A DNA stretch of 64,000 nt, taken from assembly GCF_004342605.1 (NCBI RefSeq), contig NZ_SLZL01000004.1, forward strand, positions 62,001 through 126,000, read 5' to 3'. Made by a program: the position numbers and the translations under genes. Source of the stretch: Caulobacter sp. BK020. Its GTDB lineage: Bacteria > Pseudomonadota > Alphaproteobacteria > Caulobacterales > Caulobacteraceae. This document shows, one piece after another, positions 51,845 to 61,346 of this stretch (its first letter is position 1; the number at the start of each line of letters is the position of its first letter). The notes beneath the pieces were generated by a model that ran no database searches, was not told the DNA's origin, and worked only from the letters and a program-made list of their open reading frames with translations.

Positions 51845-52717
51845 CTAGGGGATCAGGAACCTGCGCAGGGCCGGAACGGCCTTGGCGAGGTCAGCCGTGA
51901 CCATGGTGGCGAAATAGTCCGCCCCTGTCTCGCCCAGGTGGGTATAGTCGAACGACAGCTTGGCCTGGCCCATCGGCTCGACGGCCGCGTTTTTCTGGTC
52001 GGCATTGGCGGGGCCGGCCAAAGCGACCCCGGTGCTGGCGGCGATCGTCGTGCCCGTGCGGGCCGCGGCCAGGACCTCGGGCGAGGGCGGCTTCTGGGCG
52101 AAGCGCGTCGCCTCGGCCGCGCCCATGGCCTGGACCGCGGCGGCGCTGTCGGCGTGCAGGTCGACCAGCGGCGTCCCGGTCTCGGCCGCCACCTTGCGGA
52201 CCGCCTGGGCCCACGGTTCAAGGTCGTCGACCAGCTTGCCGTCCTTGAACTGCCGTCGGGTCAGCGGAGTCACCAGCACCGGCTTGCCGCCGGCGGCGCG
52301 GACGTCCTCGACATAGAGCTTCATGTTGGCCGGGAACTCCATGGCCAGATCGGTCGAGCGGCCGGGCTTGCCGGGCTGGTCGTTGTGGCCGAACTGGACC
52401 AGCACATAGGTGTCGTTGAACCCGCCCGACCGGATCTCGTCCATCGCCAGGGCCCACGAGCCTTCCGTTCGGTAGTTGCCGCTGCTCCGACCGCCGCGTG
52501 CCAGGTTGATGCAGGCGGCGAACGAGGTCACGTGCTTGGCGCAGAAGCTGGGCCCCCAGCCGCCCTGCACGGCCGTCGTGGAGTCGCCGACCAGTACGAT
52601 CTTGATGGCGTTGAAGCGGGGCGCAGGATCGGGAACGGGAGTCTGGGCCCGGGCGCCTGCGGCGCCCAGGGCGCCGGCGGCCAGGCAACCGGCAAGGAGA
52701 AGAGCTTTGAAACGCAT
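51845..52717 (-). CDS. Rhamnogalacturonan acetylesterase, SGNH/CE12 type
   Basis: A signal peptide (about 1-24, ending AGARAQ) precedes an SGNH-hydrolase domain. Catalytic blocks are IVLVGDSTT (Ser46), NLARGGRSSGNYRTEG, VQFGHNDQPGK and, near the end, DYTHLGETGADYFA with the Asp-x-x-His pair. The product (290 aa) removes acetyl groups from rhamnogalacturonan. It follows the TonB receptor gene after 143 bases and leads the enzyme block of the operon. Confidence 0.92.
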   Translation of the reverse strand: MRFKALLLAGCLAAGALGAAGARAQTPVPDPAPRFNAIKIVLVGDSTTAVQGGWGPSFCAKHVTSFAACINLARGGRSSGNYRTEGSWALAMDEIRSGGFNDTYVLVQFGHNDQPGKPGRSTDLAMEFPANMKLYVEDVRAAGGKPVLVTPLTRRQFKDGKLVDDLEPWAQAVRKVAAETGTPLVDLHADSAAAVQAMGAAEATRFAQKPPSPEVLAAARTGTTIAASTGVALAGPANADQKNAAVEPMGQAKLSFDYTHLGETGADYFATMVTADLAKAVPALRRFLIP

Positions 52718-52860
52718 CCGTCGTCTCCGGACTGGGACCTGAACAAAGGTGGCGGACGGCCAGGAAGGACGGCCATCCGCCAAAGTCACCGCGGGAGGCG
52801 GCTTGGCGACCGGCTCGCGATTGGTCCGGCCCAAGCCGGCCGACCGCGGGCCGAAGGGGA

Positions 52861-55800
52861 TCAGTACTTGTAGCGGACGCCGATCCGGTAGTTCGGACCG
52901 GTCCCGCCGTAGGACTGGACGACCGGGTCGGCATAGGCGAACCGTTCGGCCATTTCGTTGGTGATGTTCAGCGCCTCGAAGGTGATGCTGACCTGCTTGA
53001 GCGGCTGGTAGCGCATCGAGAAATCCACGTTGGTGGTCGACTTGGCGCCGCTGAACTCGTTGATCAGCGGGCTGTCGCAGGCCGAGCCGTTGGCCTGCAG
53101 GCCCGGATCGCAGTTGCCCGCGCTGATGGGATAGGTCGTGTAGTACTGGCTGCGATGGGCCACCGAGACCCGGGCGTTGAACTTGTCGGTCTCGTAATAG
53201 AGCGTGAAGTTCACGCCCTTCGGCGACGCGCCCAGCCACGGCCCCTCGCCGTAGACCGGCGCCTTGGTCACCGCCCCCGTGGCGGCGTTCACCGAGCCCG
53301 GATCGAGAATATAGGTCAGCTTGGTGTCCAGCTTGGTCATGTTGAACTGGACGCCCAGGTTCTTGAAGTACCAGGGCAGAAAGGTCAGGTCCTGCTGGTA
53401 GTTGAACTCCCAGCCCTGCAAGACCCCGCCGGGCGCGTCGCGGACCTGACGGGCCAGCACCGGATTGTCGGCGTCGATATAGGCGCGGCGGAAGACGTCG
53501 CCGCCGGTCGTGCCCGGGAACTGCAGCTTCAGCTGGGCGATGGCGTCGGCGTCGAGGAATTCCGACAGCGGCGCCTCGTAGAAGATCGTCTGCGGGTACG
53601 AGGCGATGTCCTTGCGGAAATAGCCCAGGCTGATCAGGCCGCCCGGCGTGAAGTACCATTCGGCGGCGACGTCGTAGGCTTCGCCGCGGAATGGCGAAAG
53701 CTTGGGATTGCCCACGGTCAGCGTCGCGCCGGTGCTTGACCCGTCGCTGGGGATGCTGATGCCCGTCACCGCCGGCGACAGGTTGCCCAGCAGCGGACGG
53801 GCCATGACCTTGGCGGCGGCCGCCCGGACATAGAAGTTGCGGAAAGCCTCGAACGTCACGTTGCCGGCCGGCAGGGTGTCGTCATAGCTGTTCTTGCCGT
53901 AGATCGCCCGGCCCGCGGTCGTTTCGCCCTGGGCGTCGACGGAGGTGTGGGCCTGGCGGACGCCGATGTTGCCCGACAGGCGGCGGCCGTCCAAGACGTC
54001 GTAGTTGAAGTTGAACTGGGCGTAGTAGGCCAGGTTCTCCTCGGTCACGCCGAACGAGGCCGAGCGGTTGCGCTTCCGCGTGATGCGGAAGTCGCCGTAC
54101 TTGTTGATGCAGTTGCAGGTGAAGCCGAAGACGTTGTCGAAGGCCTCCAGGCTGGGCGCGAAGAAGCTGGTGGTCGTGCCCTCCGGCACCTTGAGGCCGT
54201 CGCCGAACTCGACGACCTGGCCCAGCGAGGCGATGCTGACCCCGGCCTCCTTCTCGGTCGGGTTCAGGATGTCGCTATTACGCTCGAACTGGTTGGTGGT
54301 GAACTCGAAGCGCCGGCCCGTGCCGCCGAACTGGATCGTCCAGTGGTCGTCCACCTCGTAGGTGAAGTCCGCCTTCAGACCCTTGTAGGTGTTGACCGTC
54401 TCGCGCTCGTAATTGCGCATGGCCGAGAAGCCCTTGATGATCCCCCACTTGTTGGGATCGGCGGCGTTGAAGCCCGCGTCGAACCTGGGCATGCCCGTCG
54501 CGCCGCGCTCGTCGAAGATGAACGGCTCGGCGGCGTCCATGTAGTTGAACTCGACCAGCGTGCCCTGGTTCTTGTTCGTCGATTCCGACAGGCCGGCGCT
54601 GAACTGGCCCCTGAACCGGCTGCTGAACTCGTGCGTCAGGTCCAGGGACACCTGGCGGAAGTCGGTGGTGTAGGCGCCGCGGTCGGCCGCCGAGCGCCAG
54701 TCGACATTGCCCAGTTTCAGATATTCGGCGTTCTGGCCCACCACCTCGGCGTCGAGCAGCTTCACCGACGGACGGCCGATCAGGTCGCCGCGGAACGGCA
54801 GGCTCGCCCCCGGCCCGGCGTAACCGGGTGAGGTCGGGCTGGTGTAGTATTCGTAGGGATCCAGGTTGTAGGGGTTGTAGCTGAAGCTGTAGCCGCTGAC
54901 CGGCGTGGTCCCATAGATCGACTGTCCGCAATCCTGGCCCGGGTTCAGCTCGGTTTCGTCGACGAACGTACAGCTCCCGGGATAGAGCGCGCGGCGCTGG
55001 GCTGCGGTCATGGCCGACCCGGTTCGCGCCGTCGCCGTAGGCACGTTGGCCCCGTAGGCATAGCTGGCGTTGGTGTTGTTGCGGTTCAGGCCCACCGGCG
55101 AAAGGCCGTAGTTGGTGGTCACGCTCTTGAAGCGCGAATACAGCGCGTCGACCGTCAGGCGCGTACGGTCGCTGATCTGGACCTGGAACGCCCCGGTCAG
55201 GCCCAGGCGCTCGGTGTCGACGTCCTTCTGGTTCAGCGTCGGCAAGGCCGGGAAGCGGATCAGCGAGTCGTTGCAGCCCGGGCTGGTCGGGGTCAGGGAC
55301 GCCACCGGCTGGGCGGCCGCGGCGGCGCAGTTCGGATAGAGCTTGGCGTAGGCGGCCGGGTCGGACCCCGTCATCTCGGCATAGGCGGCCGGATTGGCCA
55401 GCGGGTTGTAGTAGTTGGCCGGATTGGCCTTGTAGGTGTCGAGCGCGGCGCCCGTCAGATTGGTGGGGATCAGGGCGCGGAACACCGTGCCGGTCGGCGC
55501 GGCGAAGCCGGCCCGGCCGGGCAGCTCGTCGCCGGTCCAGGTCGAGCCGCGGTAGGTATAGTCGGACGAGCCGGCGCCCCGGCCATAGTTGTCGTCGATC
55601 GACTTGCGCTTGGCGTAGGCGCCCGACAGCAGCAGGCCGACCTTGCCGTCGAACCAGCGGTCCGAGGCCAGGACGGTCAGGCGCGGGCTGTGGGTCTTGC
55701 CGTTCTCGTAATAGGAGTCCTCGGCCGAGGCGGCGAAGGCGGTCTTCTTGTAGTCGAACGGCTTGCCGGTGATCAGGTCGACCGTGGCGCCCAGCGAGCC

Positions 55801-56343
55801 TTCGTCGGCTTCGGCCGATGACGACTTGCGCACTCGCACCGAGCTGAACAACTCCGAGGCGAAGGCGTTGAAGTCGAAGGCCCGCGAGCGGTTGGGGCTG
55901 GCGCCGGCGTCGTTGTTGGCGCCCGTGGACAGCGCCTCCATGTTGTTGATCCGCACCCGGCTGAAGTCGCCGCTCAGGCCGCGAACGCTGATCGTCCGGC
56001 CTTCGCCGTTGTCGCGATCGATCGAGATGCCTGGCAGGCGCTGCAGGGATTCGGCCAGGTTCGAATCCGGAAAGTCGGCGATGTCCTCGGCGTTGATGGC
56101 GTCGAGCATGACGTCCGAGGTCTTCTTGGTCTCCATGGCGCTGCGCAACGACGCGCGATAGCCGGTGACGACGACTTCCTCGACCACATCGGGCCCGCTG
56201 GCTGTCGCCACGGCGGGGTCCTGGGCATGGGCTGCCGCCGCCCCGAGGCCGATCGAAAACGTGGCTGTGAGCGCCGCCGTCAGCGCTCGGCGCGACGTGT
56301 CGCGCAGCAGGGCGCGGGTGCGCGGATGCGTGGACGTGGTCAT
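52861..56343 (-). CDS. TonB-dependent receptor for pectin oligosaccharides (Caulobacter/Xanthomonas type)
   Basis: The 1160-residue outer-membrane receptor has a signal peptide ending near AAAHAQD, then the TonB-box region EEVVVTGYRASL. Its plug holds LAESLQRLPGISIDRDNGEG and then ISVRGLSGDFSRVRINNMEA, and the barrel ends in GVRYKY. The start has an ideal GGAGG sequence 8 bases upstream; an ATG 42 bases earlier lacks that. It has no STN signalling domain. Heading the CE12-GH95-CE8-GH2-PL1 operon, it most likely imports pectin-derived oligosaccharides. Confidence 0.92.
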   Translation of the reverse strand: MTTSTHPRTRALLRDTSRRALTAALTATFSIGLGAAAAHAQDPAVATASGPDVVEEVVVTGYRASLRSAMETKKTSDVMLDAINAEDIADFPDSNLAESLQRLPGISIDRDNGEGRTISVRGLSGDFSRVRINNMEALSTGANNDAGASPNRSRAFDFNAFASELFSSVRVRKSSSAEADEGSLGATVDLITGKPFDYKKTAFAASAEDSYYENGKTHSPRLTVLASDRWFDGKVGLLLSGAYAKRKSIDDNYGRGAGSSDYTYRGSTWTGDELPGRAGFAAPTGTVFRALIPTNLTGAALDTYKANPANYYNPLANPAAYAEMTGSDPAAYAKLYPNCAAAAAQPVASLTPTSPGCNDSLIRFPALPTLNQKDVDTERLGLTGAFQVQISDRTRLTVDALYSRFKSVTTNYGLSPVGLNRNNTNASYAYGANVPTATARTGSAMTAAQRRALYPGSCTFVDETELNPGQDCGQSIYGTTPVSGYSFSYNPYNLDPYEYYTSPTSPGYAGPGASLPFRGDLIGRPSVKLLDAEVVGQNAEYLKLGNVDWRSAADRGAYTTDFRQVSLDLTHEFSSRFRGQFSAGLSESTNKNQGTLVEFNYMDAAEPFIFDERGATGMPRFDAGFNAADPNKWGIIKGFSAMRNYERETVNTYKGLKADFTYEVDDHWTIQFGGTGRRFEFTTNQFERNSDILNPTEKEAGVSIASLGQVVEFGDGLKVPEGTTTSFFAPSLEAFDNVFGFTCNCINKYGDFRITRKRNRSASFGVTEENLAYYAQFNFNYDVLDGRRLSGNIGVRQAHTSVDAQGETTAGRAIYGKNSYDDTLPAGNVTFEAFRNFYVRAAAAKVMARPLLGNLSPAVTGISIPSDGSSTGATLTVGNPKLSPFRGEAYDVAAEWYFTPGGLISLGYFRKDIASYPQTIFYEAPLSEFLDADAIAQLKLQFPGTTGGDVFRRAYIDADNPVLARQVRDAPGGVLQGWEFNYQQDLTFLPWYFKNLGVQFNMTKLDTKLTYILDPGSVNAATGAVTKAPVYGEGPWLGASPKGVNFTLYYETDKFNARVSVAHRSQYYTTYPISAGNCDPGLQANGSACDSPLINEFSGAKSTTNVDFSMRYQPLKQVSITFEALNITNEMAERFAYADPVVQSYGGTGPNYRIGVRYKY

Positions 56344-56651
56344 GGACTTTTCCTCCCCAGTCGGTCCCGGGCGGTTCTTGACCACCCTTCGCCTTCCGGC
56401 CTTTTGTCACCGGTGTCATAAGGATAGACATGGCAATAACTTGGAGAAAAGGGGAAAAGTTAGCGATATCATGCAGAAAATTCTGAATATTATTCCTTTT
56501 CGGAACTCGACAAAGAACGACGATTTCGGCCTATCGATCCGCACAAAAAAGTCGAGACCAGCCCATTTTTTTCGCTTTCGGTTGATCGCGCCGCCGTTCC
56601 CTTCCATCGTCGCGCCTTCAAGAAAAAGACCGACGTGACTGGGGAGCACCG
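56344..56651. other. AT-rich divergent intergenic region between TonB receptor and FecI gene
   Basis: These 308 bases separate two divergent transcription units. The centre (about 56419-56600) is far richer in A/T than the flanking genes, with several A- and T-runs. It holds the candidate operator at 56405 and must hold both promoters, but no convincing -35/-10 pair could be picked. No small gene is supported here. Confidence 0.6.
56405..56418. promoter_or_regulatory. LacI/GalR-like operator upstream of the pectin operon
   Basis: TGTCACCGGTGTCA is an almost perfect 14-bp inverted repeat around a central CG (one mismatched pair). Its size and form fit LacI-family operators that control sugar uptake in Caulobacterales. 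It lies 62 bases upstream of the TonB receptor start. No LacI-family gene is present in the window, so the binder would be encoded elsewhere. Confidence 0.5.
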
Positions 56652-57281
56652 GTGTTCGAGGCGAAGGCGCCCAAGCTTCGAATCGTCAGGCCAAGCGTCG
56701 GAGCGGATCGCGACGGAAGGGATCGGTGGCGTGATCGCCCGTCCTATTCGGCGACCTATGCCCGTGAATGGCGCGACCTGTGCGCCTTCCTGCGCGCCCG
56801 GTTCGGACCCGGACCGCCCGACCCCGAGGATGTCGCCCAGCAGGCCTTCTTCAAGCTGGGCGAGCTGGAGGGCGCCGAGCGGATCGAAAGTCCCCGGGCC
56901 TTCGTCTTCCGCGTGGCGATCAACCTGATGCTGGACGAACGCCGCAGCCAGGCGCGCGTCAGCCGCACCCTGGACGCTTCGGCGCCGCTGCTGGCGATCG
57001 ACAGCGAGGAGACGCCCGACCTGGAGCGCAGCCTGATCGCCAAGCAGCAGATGGGTCTGCTGGAGAAGGTGGTGCAGGGCCTGCCCGACCGCCACCGTCA
57101 GTACCTGCTGGCCAACCGGCTGGAGGGCCAGAGCTTCGTGGCGATCGCCGAGCGCTTCGGCGTCTCTCAGTCTCTGGTGCGCAAGACCGTCGAGGAAGCG
57201 CTGGCCGTCTGTCAGCGCGCCCTGATCCATGGAACCGCCGATTATCGAGGACTGTCGCGTGAACGAAGCCGTCGATCCTGA
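56652..57281 (+). CDS. FecI-type ECF sigma factor
   Basis: The product has 209 residues. Region 2 spans about 35-105 (EDVAQQAFFKLGELEGAERI, PRAFVFRVAINLMLDERRSQ) and region 4 about 135-195 (VVQGLPDRHRQYLLANRLEG, AIAERFGVSQSLVRKTVEEA). The start is GTG. It is followed by a FecR anti-sigma gene with overlap and a TonB receptor with a signalling domain, the classical surface-signalling set. Confidence 0.9.
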   Translation: MFEAKAPKLRIVRPSVGADRDGRDRWRDRPSYSATYAREWRDLCAFLRARFGPGPPDPEDVAQQAFFKLGELEGAERIESPRAFVFRVAINLMLDERRSQARVSRTLDASAPLLAIDSEETPDLERSLIAKQQMGLLEKVVQGLPDRHRQYLLANRLEGQSFVAIAERFGVSQSLVRKTVEEALAVCQRALIHGTADYRGLSRERSRRS

Positions 57282-58239
57282 CTCGCCGATCGGCCGGACC
57301 GCCCGCGCCTGGGCCTTGGCGGTGGTGGGCGAGGACTTCCCGCCCGAGCGCTCGCGGCGGTTCGGCGCCTGGCTGGACGCCGACCCGCTGCATCGCCGCG
57401 CCTATGAGCAGGCCGAGGCGGTCGTCATGATGCTGGGCGCCTTGCGCACCTCCACGGCGAGCGAACCCGCCCGGCGCCCGGCGCCTCGGTGGCGCGTCCC
57501 GGCCGTGGTCGCCGCCGGCGGGCTGCTGGCGGCCTGCCTGGCCCTGGCCGTCGTCGCCCTGCCCGGCCCGGCCTACGAGACGCCGGCGGGCCAGAGCCGC
57601 CAGATCGCGCTGGCCGACGGCAGCCAGATCACCCTCGCCCCAGGCTCTCGCCTGCGCGCCGCCTCGCGCTGGCGGCCCCGGGCCTTGTCGCTGGACCGCG
57701 GCGAGGCCTTCTTCGTCGTCGCCCATCAGGGCGGCCAGCCGTTCACGGTCCAGGCAGGCGACGCCCTGGTCCGCGTCGTCGGCACGCGCTTCAACGTCCA
57801 TCGCGGGGCTGGCCGCGCCGTTCGGGTCGAGGTGGAGCAGGGCGTGGTCCAGGTCTCGAACCGTCCGGACAGCCAGGATGGGGCGGTCACGCTGCGCGCC
57901 GGCCAGACCGTGGTCGCCGACGGACGCGGCCTGACCTTGGGGACGCTGGACCAGGCGCAATCGGCGGGCGGCTGGCGGCAGGGACGCCTGGCCTATGACG
58001 ACGCGTTCCTGGCCGAGGTCGTGGCCGACCTCAACCGTTATAGCCGACAGCCGCTGGCGATCGGTTCCCCCGCCACCGGCCGGCTCAAGGTCACCGCCGC
58101 CTTCGATGTCGCCCAGGCCGAACGGTTCGTCGCCGAACTGCCGCGCGTGCTGCCCGTGCGCCTGACCTCGGACGGTCATGGCGGCCGGATCCTGGTCGCC
58201 GCCGATCCGAACCGCGCCCCGGAGCCCCGTGCCCCGTGA
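57259..58239 (+). CDS. FecR-type anti-sigma/sigma regulator
   Basis: The start is the GTG with GAGGA 7 bases upstream; an ATG at 57229 lacks a ribosome-binding site. The cytoplasmic N-terminal domain (about 1-75) includes FGAWLDADPLHRRAYEQAEA. One membrane helix (about 83-105) follows. The periplasmic FecR domain has GQSRQIALADGSQITLAPGS, LDRGEAFFVVAHQGGQPF and VVGTRFNVH. It overlaps the sigma gene and relays the signal from the downstream receptor. Confidence 0.9.
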   Translation: MNEAVDPDSPIGRTARAWALAVVGEDFPPERSRRFGAWLDADPLHRRAYEQAEAVVMMLGALRTSTASEPARRPAPRWRVPAVVAAGGLLAACLALAVVALPGPAYETPAGQSRQIALADGSQITLAPGSRLRAASRWRPRALSLDRGEAFFVVAHQGGQPFTVQAGDALVRVVGTRFNVHRGAGRAVRVEVEQGVVQVSNRPDSQDGAVTLRAGQTVVADGRGLTLGTLDQAQSAGGWRQGRLAYDDAFLAEVVADLNRYSRQPLAIGSPATGRLKVTAAFDVAQAERFVAELPRVLPVRLTSDGHGGRILVAADPNRAPEPRAP

Positions 58240-61200
58240 GGTCCGCGCCGCGGGTCGCGATCGTCGGCAGGCCTGCCTCGCGGCGATACTGGCCCTGTCC
58301 CTTGCGCCGACCGTGGCGCGGGCCGCCGCGACGCGATCCATCGACCTTCCCGCCCAGCCGCTGTCGGCGGCCCTGCTGACGCTGTCGCGGCAAACGGGCA
58401 CGATCATCATCGCGCCGGCCGCCCTGGTGCGGGGTCGCGCGGCGCCGGCGGTGCGTGGCCGCCTCGAACCGGCCGAAGCCGTGCGACGCCTGCTGCGCGG
58501 CTCGGGCCTGGACCTTTCGATCAGCGCCGGCGGGGTCATCAGCATCCGAGCCGCCCCTCCGCCGCCCGCGATCGCCCCCACCCGCCCTCGCCTCCTGCCG
58601 CCGGAGGACAGCGAGCCCGCCGCCCTGAGCACCGTTCTGGTCGTCGCCCGCGACCTGGGAAGCGAGGCCCTGCGCATGAAACGCCTGTCGGCCCAGACCA
58701 GCGACATCCTGCTGGGCGAGGACCTGCGCGGCCTGGCCGACCCCAACCTGGGCGGCGCCATGCAGTTGCTCCCCGGCGTGGCCGTCACCAATGACGGCGG
58801 CGAGGGCCGGCAGGTCAGCGTGCGGGGCGTGGGTGGTGAATTCACCCGGGTGCGCATCAACGGCATGGAGACCCTGGCCACGTTCGGGGGTACGAACGCC
58901 GGTGGCGGCACCAACCGCGGCCGGGCTTTCGACTTCAACGTCTTCGCCGCCGACCTCTTCAACCAGATCCGCCTGCGCAAGACGCCTTCGGCCGATGTGG
59001 ACGAAGGCTCGCTGGGCGCGACCGTCGACCTGCAGACCCGCTCGCCACTGGACGGTCCACGCTCCAGGGTCCAGTTGACCGTCGAGGGGGCCTACAACTT
59101 CGGCGCCGACAAGGCTGTTCCGCGCCTCTCGGCCATCGTCTCGCGCCGTAGTCGGGACGACCGGTTCGGGATCCTGGTCTCGGCCGCCTATAGCAAACGG
59201 GCCGTCGAGGACGTCGGCGTCAACGCCGGGCAGTGGCAGACCGGCGACACCGTCTATCCCGGGTTTGGAAGCACAGCGACGGGCGCGCCGGACCTGACCG
59301 CCCTGAACGCCGCCCTGCATCCGCGCATTCCCCGGCTGGAGATGTTCCAGATCGAACAGGAACGGCTGGGCCTGACCGGCAGCCTGCAGTGGCGACCGTC
59401 CAACCGCACCCAGGTCGCCCTGGACGTCCTCTATGCCGAGCTGTCGTCGGAACGGCGAGAGGATCTGCTGGAGACTTTCACGCTGCGCACCGCAGGTCCC
59501 TGCCGCACGCCGCCGAACGCCGACTGCGGGATCGCCGCCGTCAAGGTGCGGGACGCCACGATCACCTCCCCTCGCCCAGGCCTGCCGGTGCTGATCGCCG
59601 GCGCGTTCGACAATGTCGATGTCCGCGCCGAGTCGCGGCTCGATCGGCTGAAGACCATCTTCCGCCAGACCACCCTGTCGATCAGCCAACGCCTTTCGGA
59701 CCGGCTGATCCTGAAGGCCCTGGCCGGTTACAGCCGGTCCGACTTCGGCAATCCGTTGCAGGCCACCGTCCAGCTGGACCAGTACGACGTCCAGGGCTTC
59801 GCCTACGACTTCCGCGACCGTCGGCGACCGCGGATCGACTTCGGCTCGGCCGACCTGACGACGCCGGCGAACTGGACCCTGGCCGAGCTGCGGTCCGAGC
59901 CCAACTGGGTCGACAACAGTTTCAAGACCGTCGGCGCCGACCTGGAATGGACGCTTCGCGAAGGCCTGACGCTGCGGGGCGGGCTGCAGCACAAGGCCTA
60001 CGACACCGAAGCGACGGCGCAGTCGCGCTCGAACGGCACGATCGCCAATCTCAACGCCGACATCCCGCCCGCCTTCGCGGCCATCCCGCCGTCGGCCTAT
60101 CTGCGGCAAGTCTGGTCGAACCGCTTTGCGACCGCGGCCGGAACGCCGGACGCCTGGCTGGCTCCGGATGTCGCCAAGGCCTTCGTCCTGTTCCAGGCCG
60201 CCTGCGCGTTCAGCGCCTGCGGAACACTGACGCTGGGCGCCGAACCGTTGCTGGGCCTCAACTATGTGGTCGAGGAACGTGACAGCTCCGCCTATCTGCA
60301 GGCCGCGTTCGCGGTTCCCTGGCCCTGGTCGCCGCGCGGCGACCTGGGCCTGCGCTACGCCCATACCGGCCAAGTGTCCCGAGGGTTCACCCTGGACCTG
60401 AACGCGCCCGGCTTCGTCGCGCCGGTCTCGGCCAGGCGGAACTATGACGACTTGCTGCCGTCGTTCAATCTGGCGCTCGAGCCGCGCGAGGACCTGCTGC
60501 TGCGGTTCGCCGCCGCGCGGGTGATGGCGCGGCCGGACCTGCGCAGCCTGCGCCCCGGCGTCACGGTCTCGACGGGCGGCCTGCGGTCCGTCTCGGCCGG
60601 CGATCCGTTTTTGCGCCCGACCCGGGCCGACACCCTGGACACCGCCGTCGAATGGTACTTCGCGCCGGGCTCGGTCCTGTCGGTCGCCGTCTTCCACAAG
60701 ACCATCCGGTCCAACCCTCTGTCCGTCGCCACCACGCCGACGGTGTTCGCCGACAACCCGTACGGCCTGCCCGACAGCGTGGCGGCGACGGCCTGCGGGC
60801 GCCTGCCCGGCTGCGCGCCGGCGCTGCCGATCTGGCAGTTCCTGACCCGGACCGACCGCGGCGGCGGCCACCTGGACGGCCTGGAACTGGCGCTTCAGGC
60901 TCCACTCGACCTGGCCGCGCCGGCCCTGAGCGGATGGAGCGTCCGCGCCGGCCTGACCTACACCCGCGCGCGAATGCGCTTCCAGGACCTCGCTGGCGCG
61001 CCGTTCATCGCCCATGACAGTCTGGGCTCGCCCCGCCTTGTGGGGACATTCACCTCCGCCTATCGCCGCAACGGCCTGGACCTGCGCGCGACCCTGTCGC
61101 ATCGGGGACGCTACCTGACCGCCATACCGGCCTCCACGGGGGCCGATGTCGATGGGGTCAACGGCCATACCAGTCTTGACGTCTCGGCCCGCTACCAGCT

Positions 61201-61342
61201 GGCGCCGGGCTGGTGGCTGACAGCGGCGGGCGGAAACCTGCTGAACGGGGCCCAGCGCCAGTTCTCCGACACCAGCGGTCTGGCCAACTACCAGCACCAT
61301 ACCGGCCGGGAGATCCGCGTGGGGTTAGAGATGCGGTACTAA
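58229..61342 (+). CDS. TonB-dependent receptor with N-terminal STN signalling domain (FecA-like)
   Basis: A GTG start overlapping the FecR stop, with GGAG 4 bases upstream, gives a signal peptide (VPREVRAAGRDRRQACLAAI to VARAA) and 1037 residues. The STN domain (about 32-100) has RSIDLPAQPLSAALLTLSRQ. The plug includes LGGAMQLLPGVAVTNDGGEG and then RQVSVRGVGGEFTRVRINGM. The barrel ends GREIRVGLEMRY. It belongs to the same receptor type as the pectin receptor nearby but carries the FecA signalling module. The ligand is unknown; an iron chelator or a glycan are both possible. Confidence 0.9.
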   Translation: MPREVRAAGRDRRQACLAAILALSLAPTVARAAATRSIDLPAQPLSAALLTLSRQTGTIIIAPAALVRGRAAPAVRGRLEPAEAVRRLLRGSGLDLSISAGGVISIRAAPPPPAIAPTRPRLLPPEDSEPAALSTVLVVARDLGSEALRMKRLSAQTSDILLGEDLRGLADPNLGGAMQLLPGVAVTNDGGEGRQVSVRGVGGEFTRVRINGMETLATFGGTNAGGGTNRGRAFDFNVFAADLFNQIRLRKTPSADVDEGSLGATVDLQTRSPLDGPRSRVQLTVEGAYNFGADKAVPRLSAIVSRRSRDDRFGILVSAAYSKRAVEDVGVNAGQWQTGDTVYPGFGSTATGAPDLTALNAALHPRIPRLEMFQIEQERLGLTGSLQWRPSNRTQVALDVLYAELSSERREDLLETFTLRTAGPCRTPPNADCGIAAVKVRDATITSPRPGLPVLIAGAFDNVDVRAESRLDRLKTIFRQTTLSISQRLSDRLILKALAGYSRSDFGNPLQATVQLDQYDVQGFAYDFRDRRRPRIDFGSADLTTPANWTLAELRSEPNWVDNSFKTVGADLEWTLREGLTLRGGLQHKAYDTEATAQSRSNGTIANLNADIPPAFAAIPPSAYLRQVWSNRFATAAGTPDAWLAPDVAKAFVLFQAACAFSACGTLTLGAEPLLGLNYVVEERDSSAYLQAAFAVPWPWSPRGDLGLRYAHTGQVSRGFTLDLNAPGFVAPVSARRNYDDLLPSFNLALEPREDLLLRFAAARVMARPDLRSLRPGVTVSTGGLRSVSAGDPFLRPTRADTLDTAVEWYFAPGSVLSVAVFHKTIRSNPLSVATTPTVFADNPYGLPDSVAATACGRLPGCAPALPIWQFLTRTDRGGGHLDGLELALQAPLDLAAPALSGWSVRAGLTYTRARMRFQDLAGAPFIAHDSLGSPRLVGTFTSAYRRNGLDLRATLSHRGRYLTAIPASTGADVDGVNGHTSLDVSARYQLAPGWWLTAAGGNLLNGAQRQFSDTSGLANYQHHTGREIRVGLEMRY

Positions 61343-61346
61343 CGTT

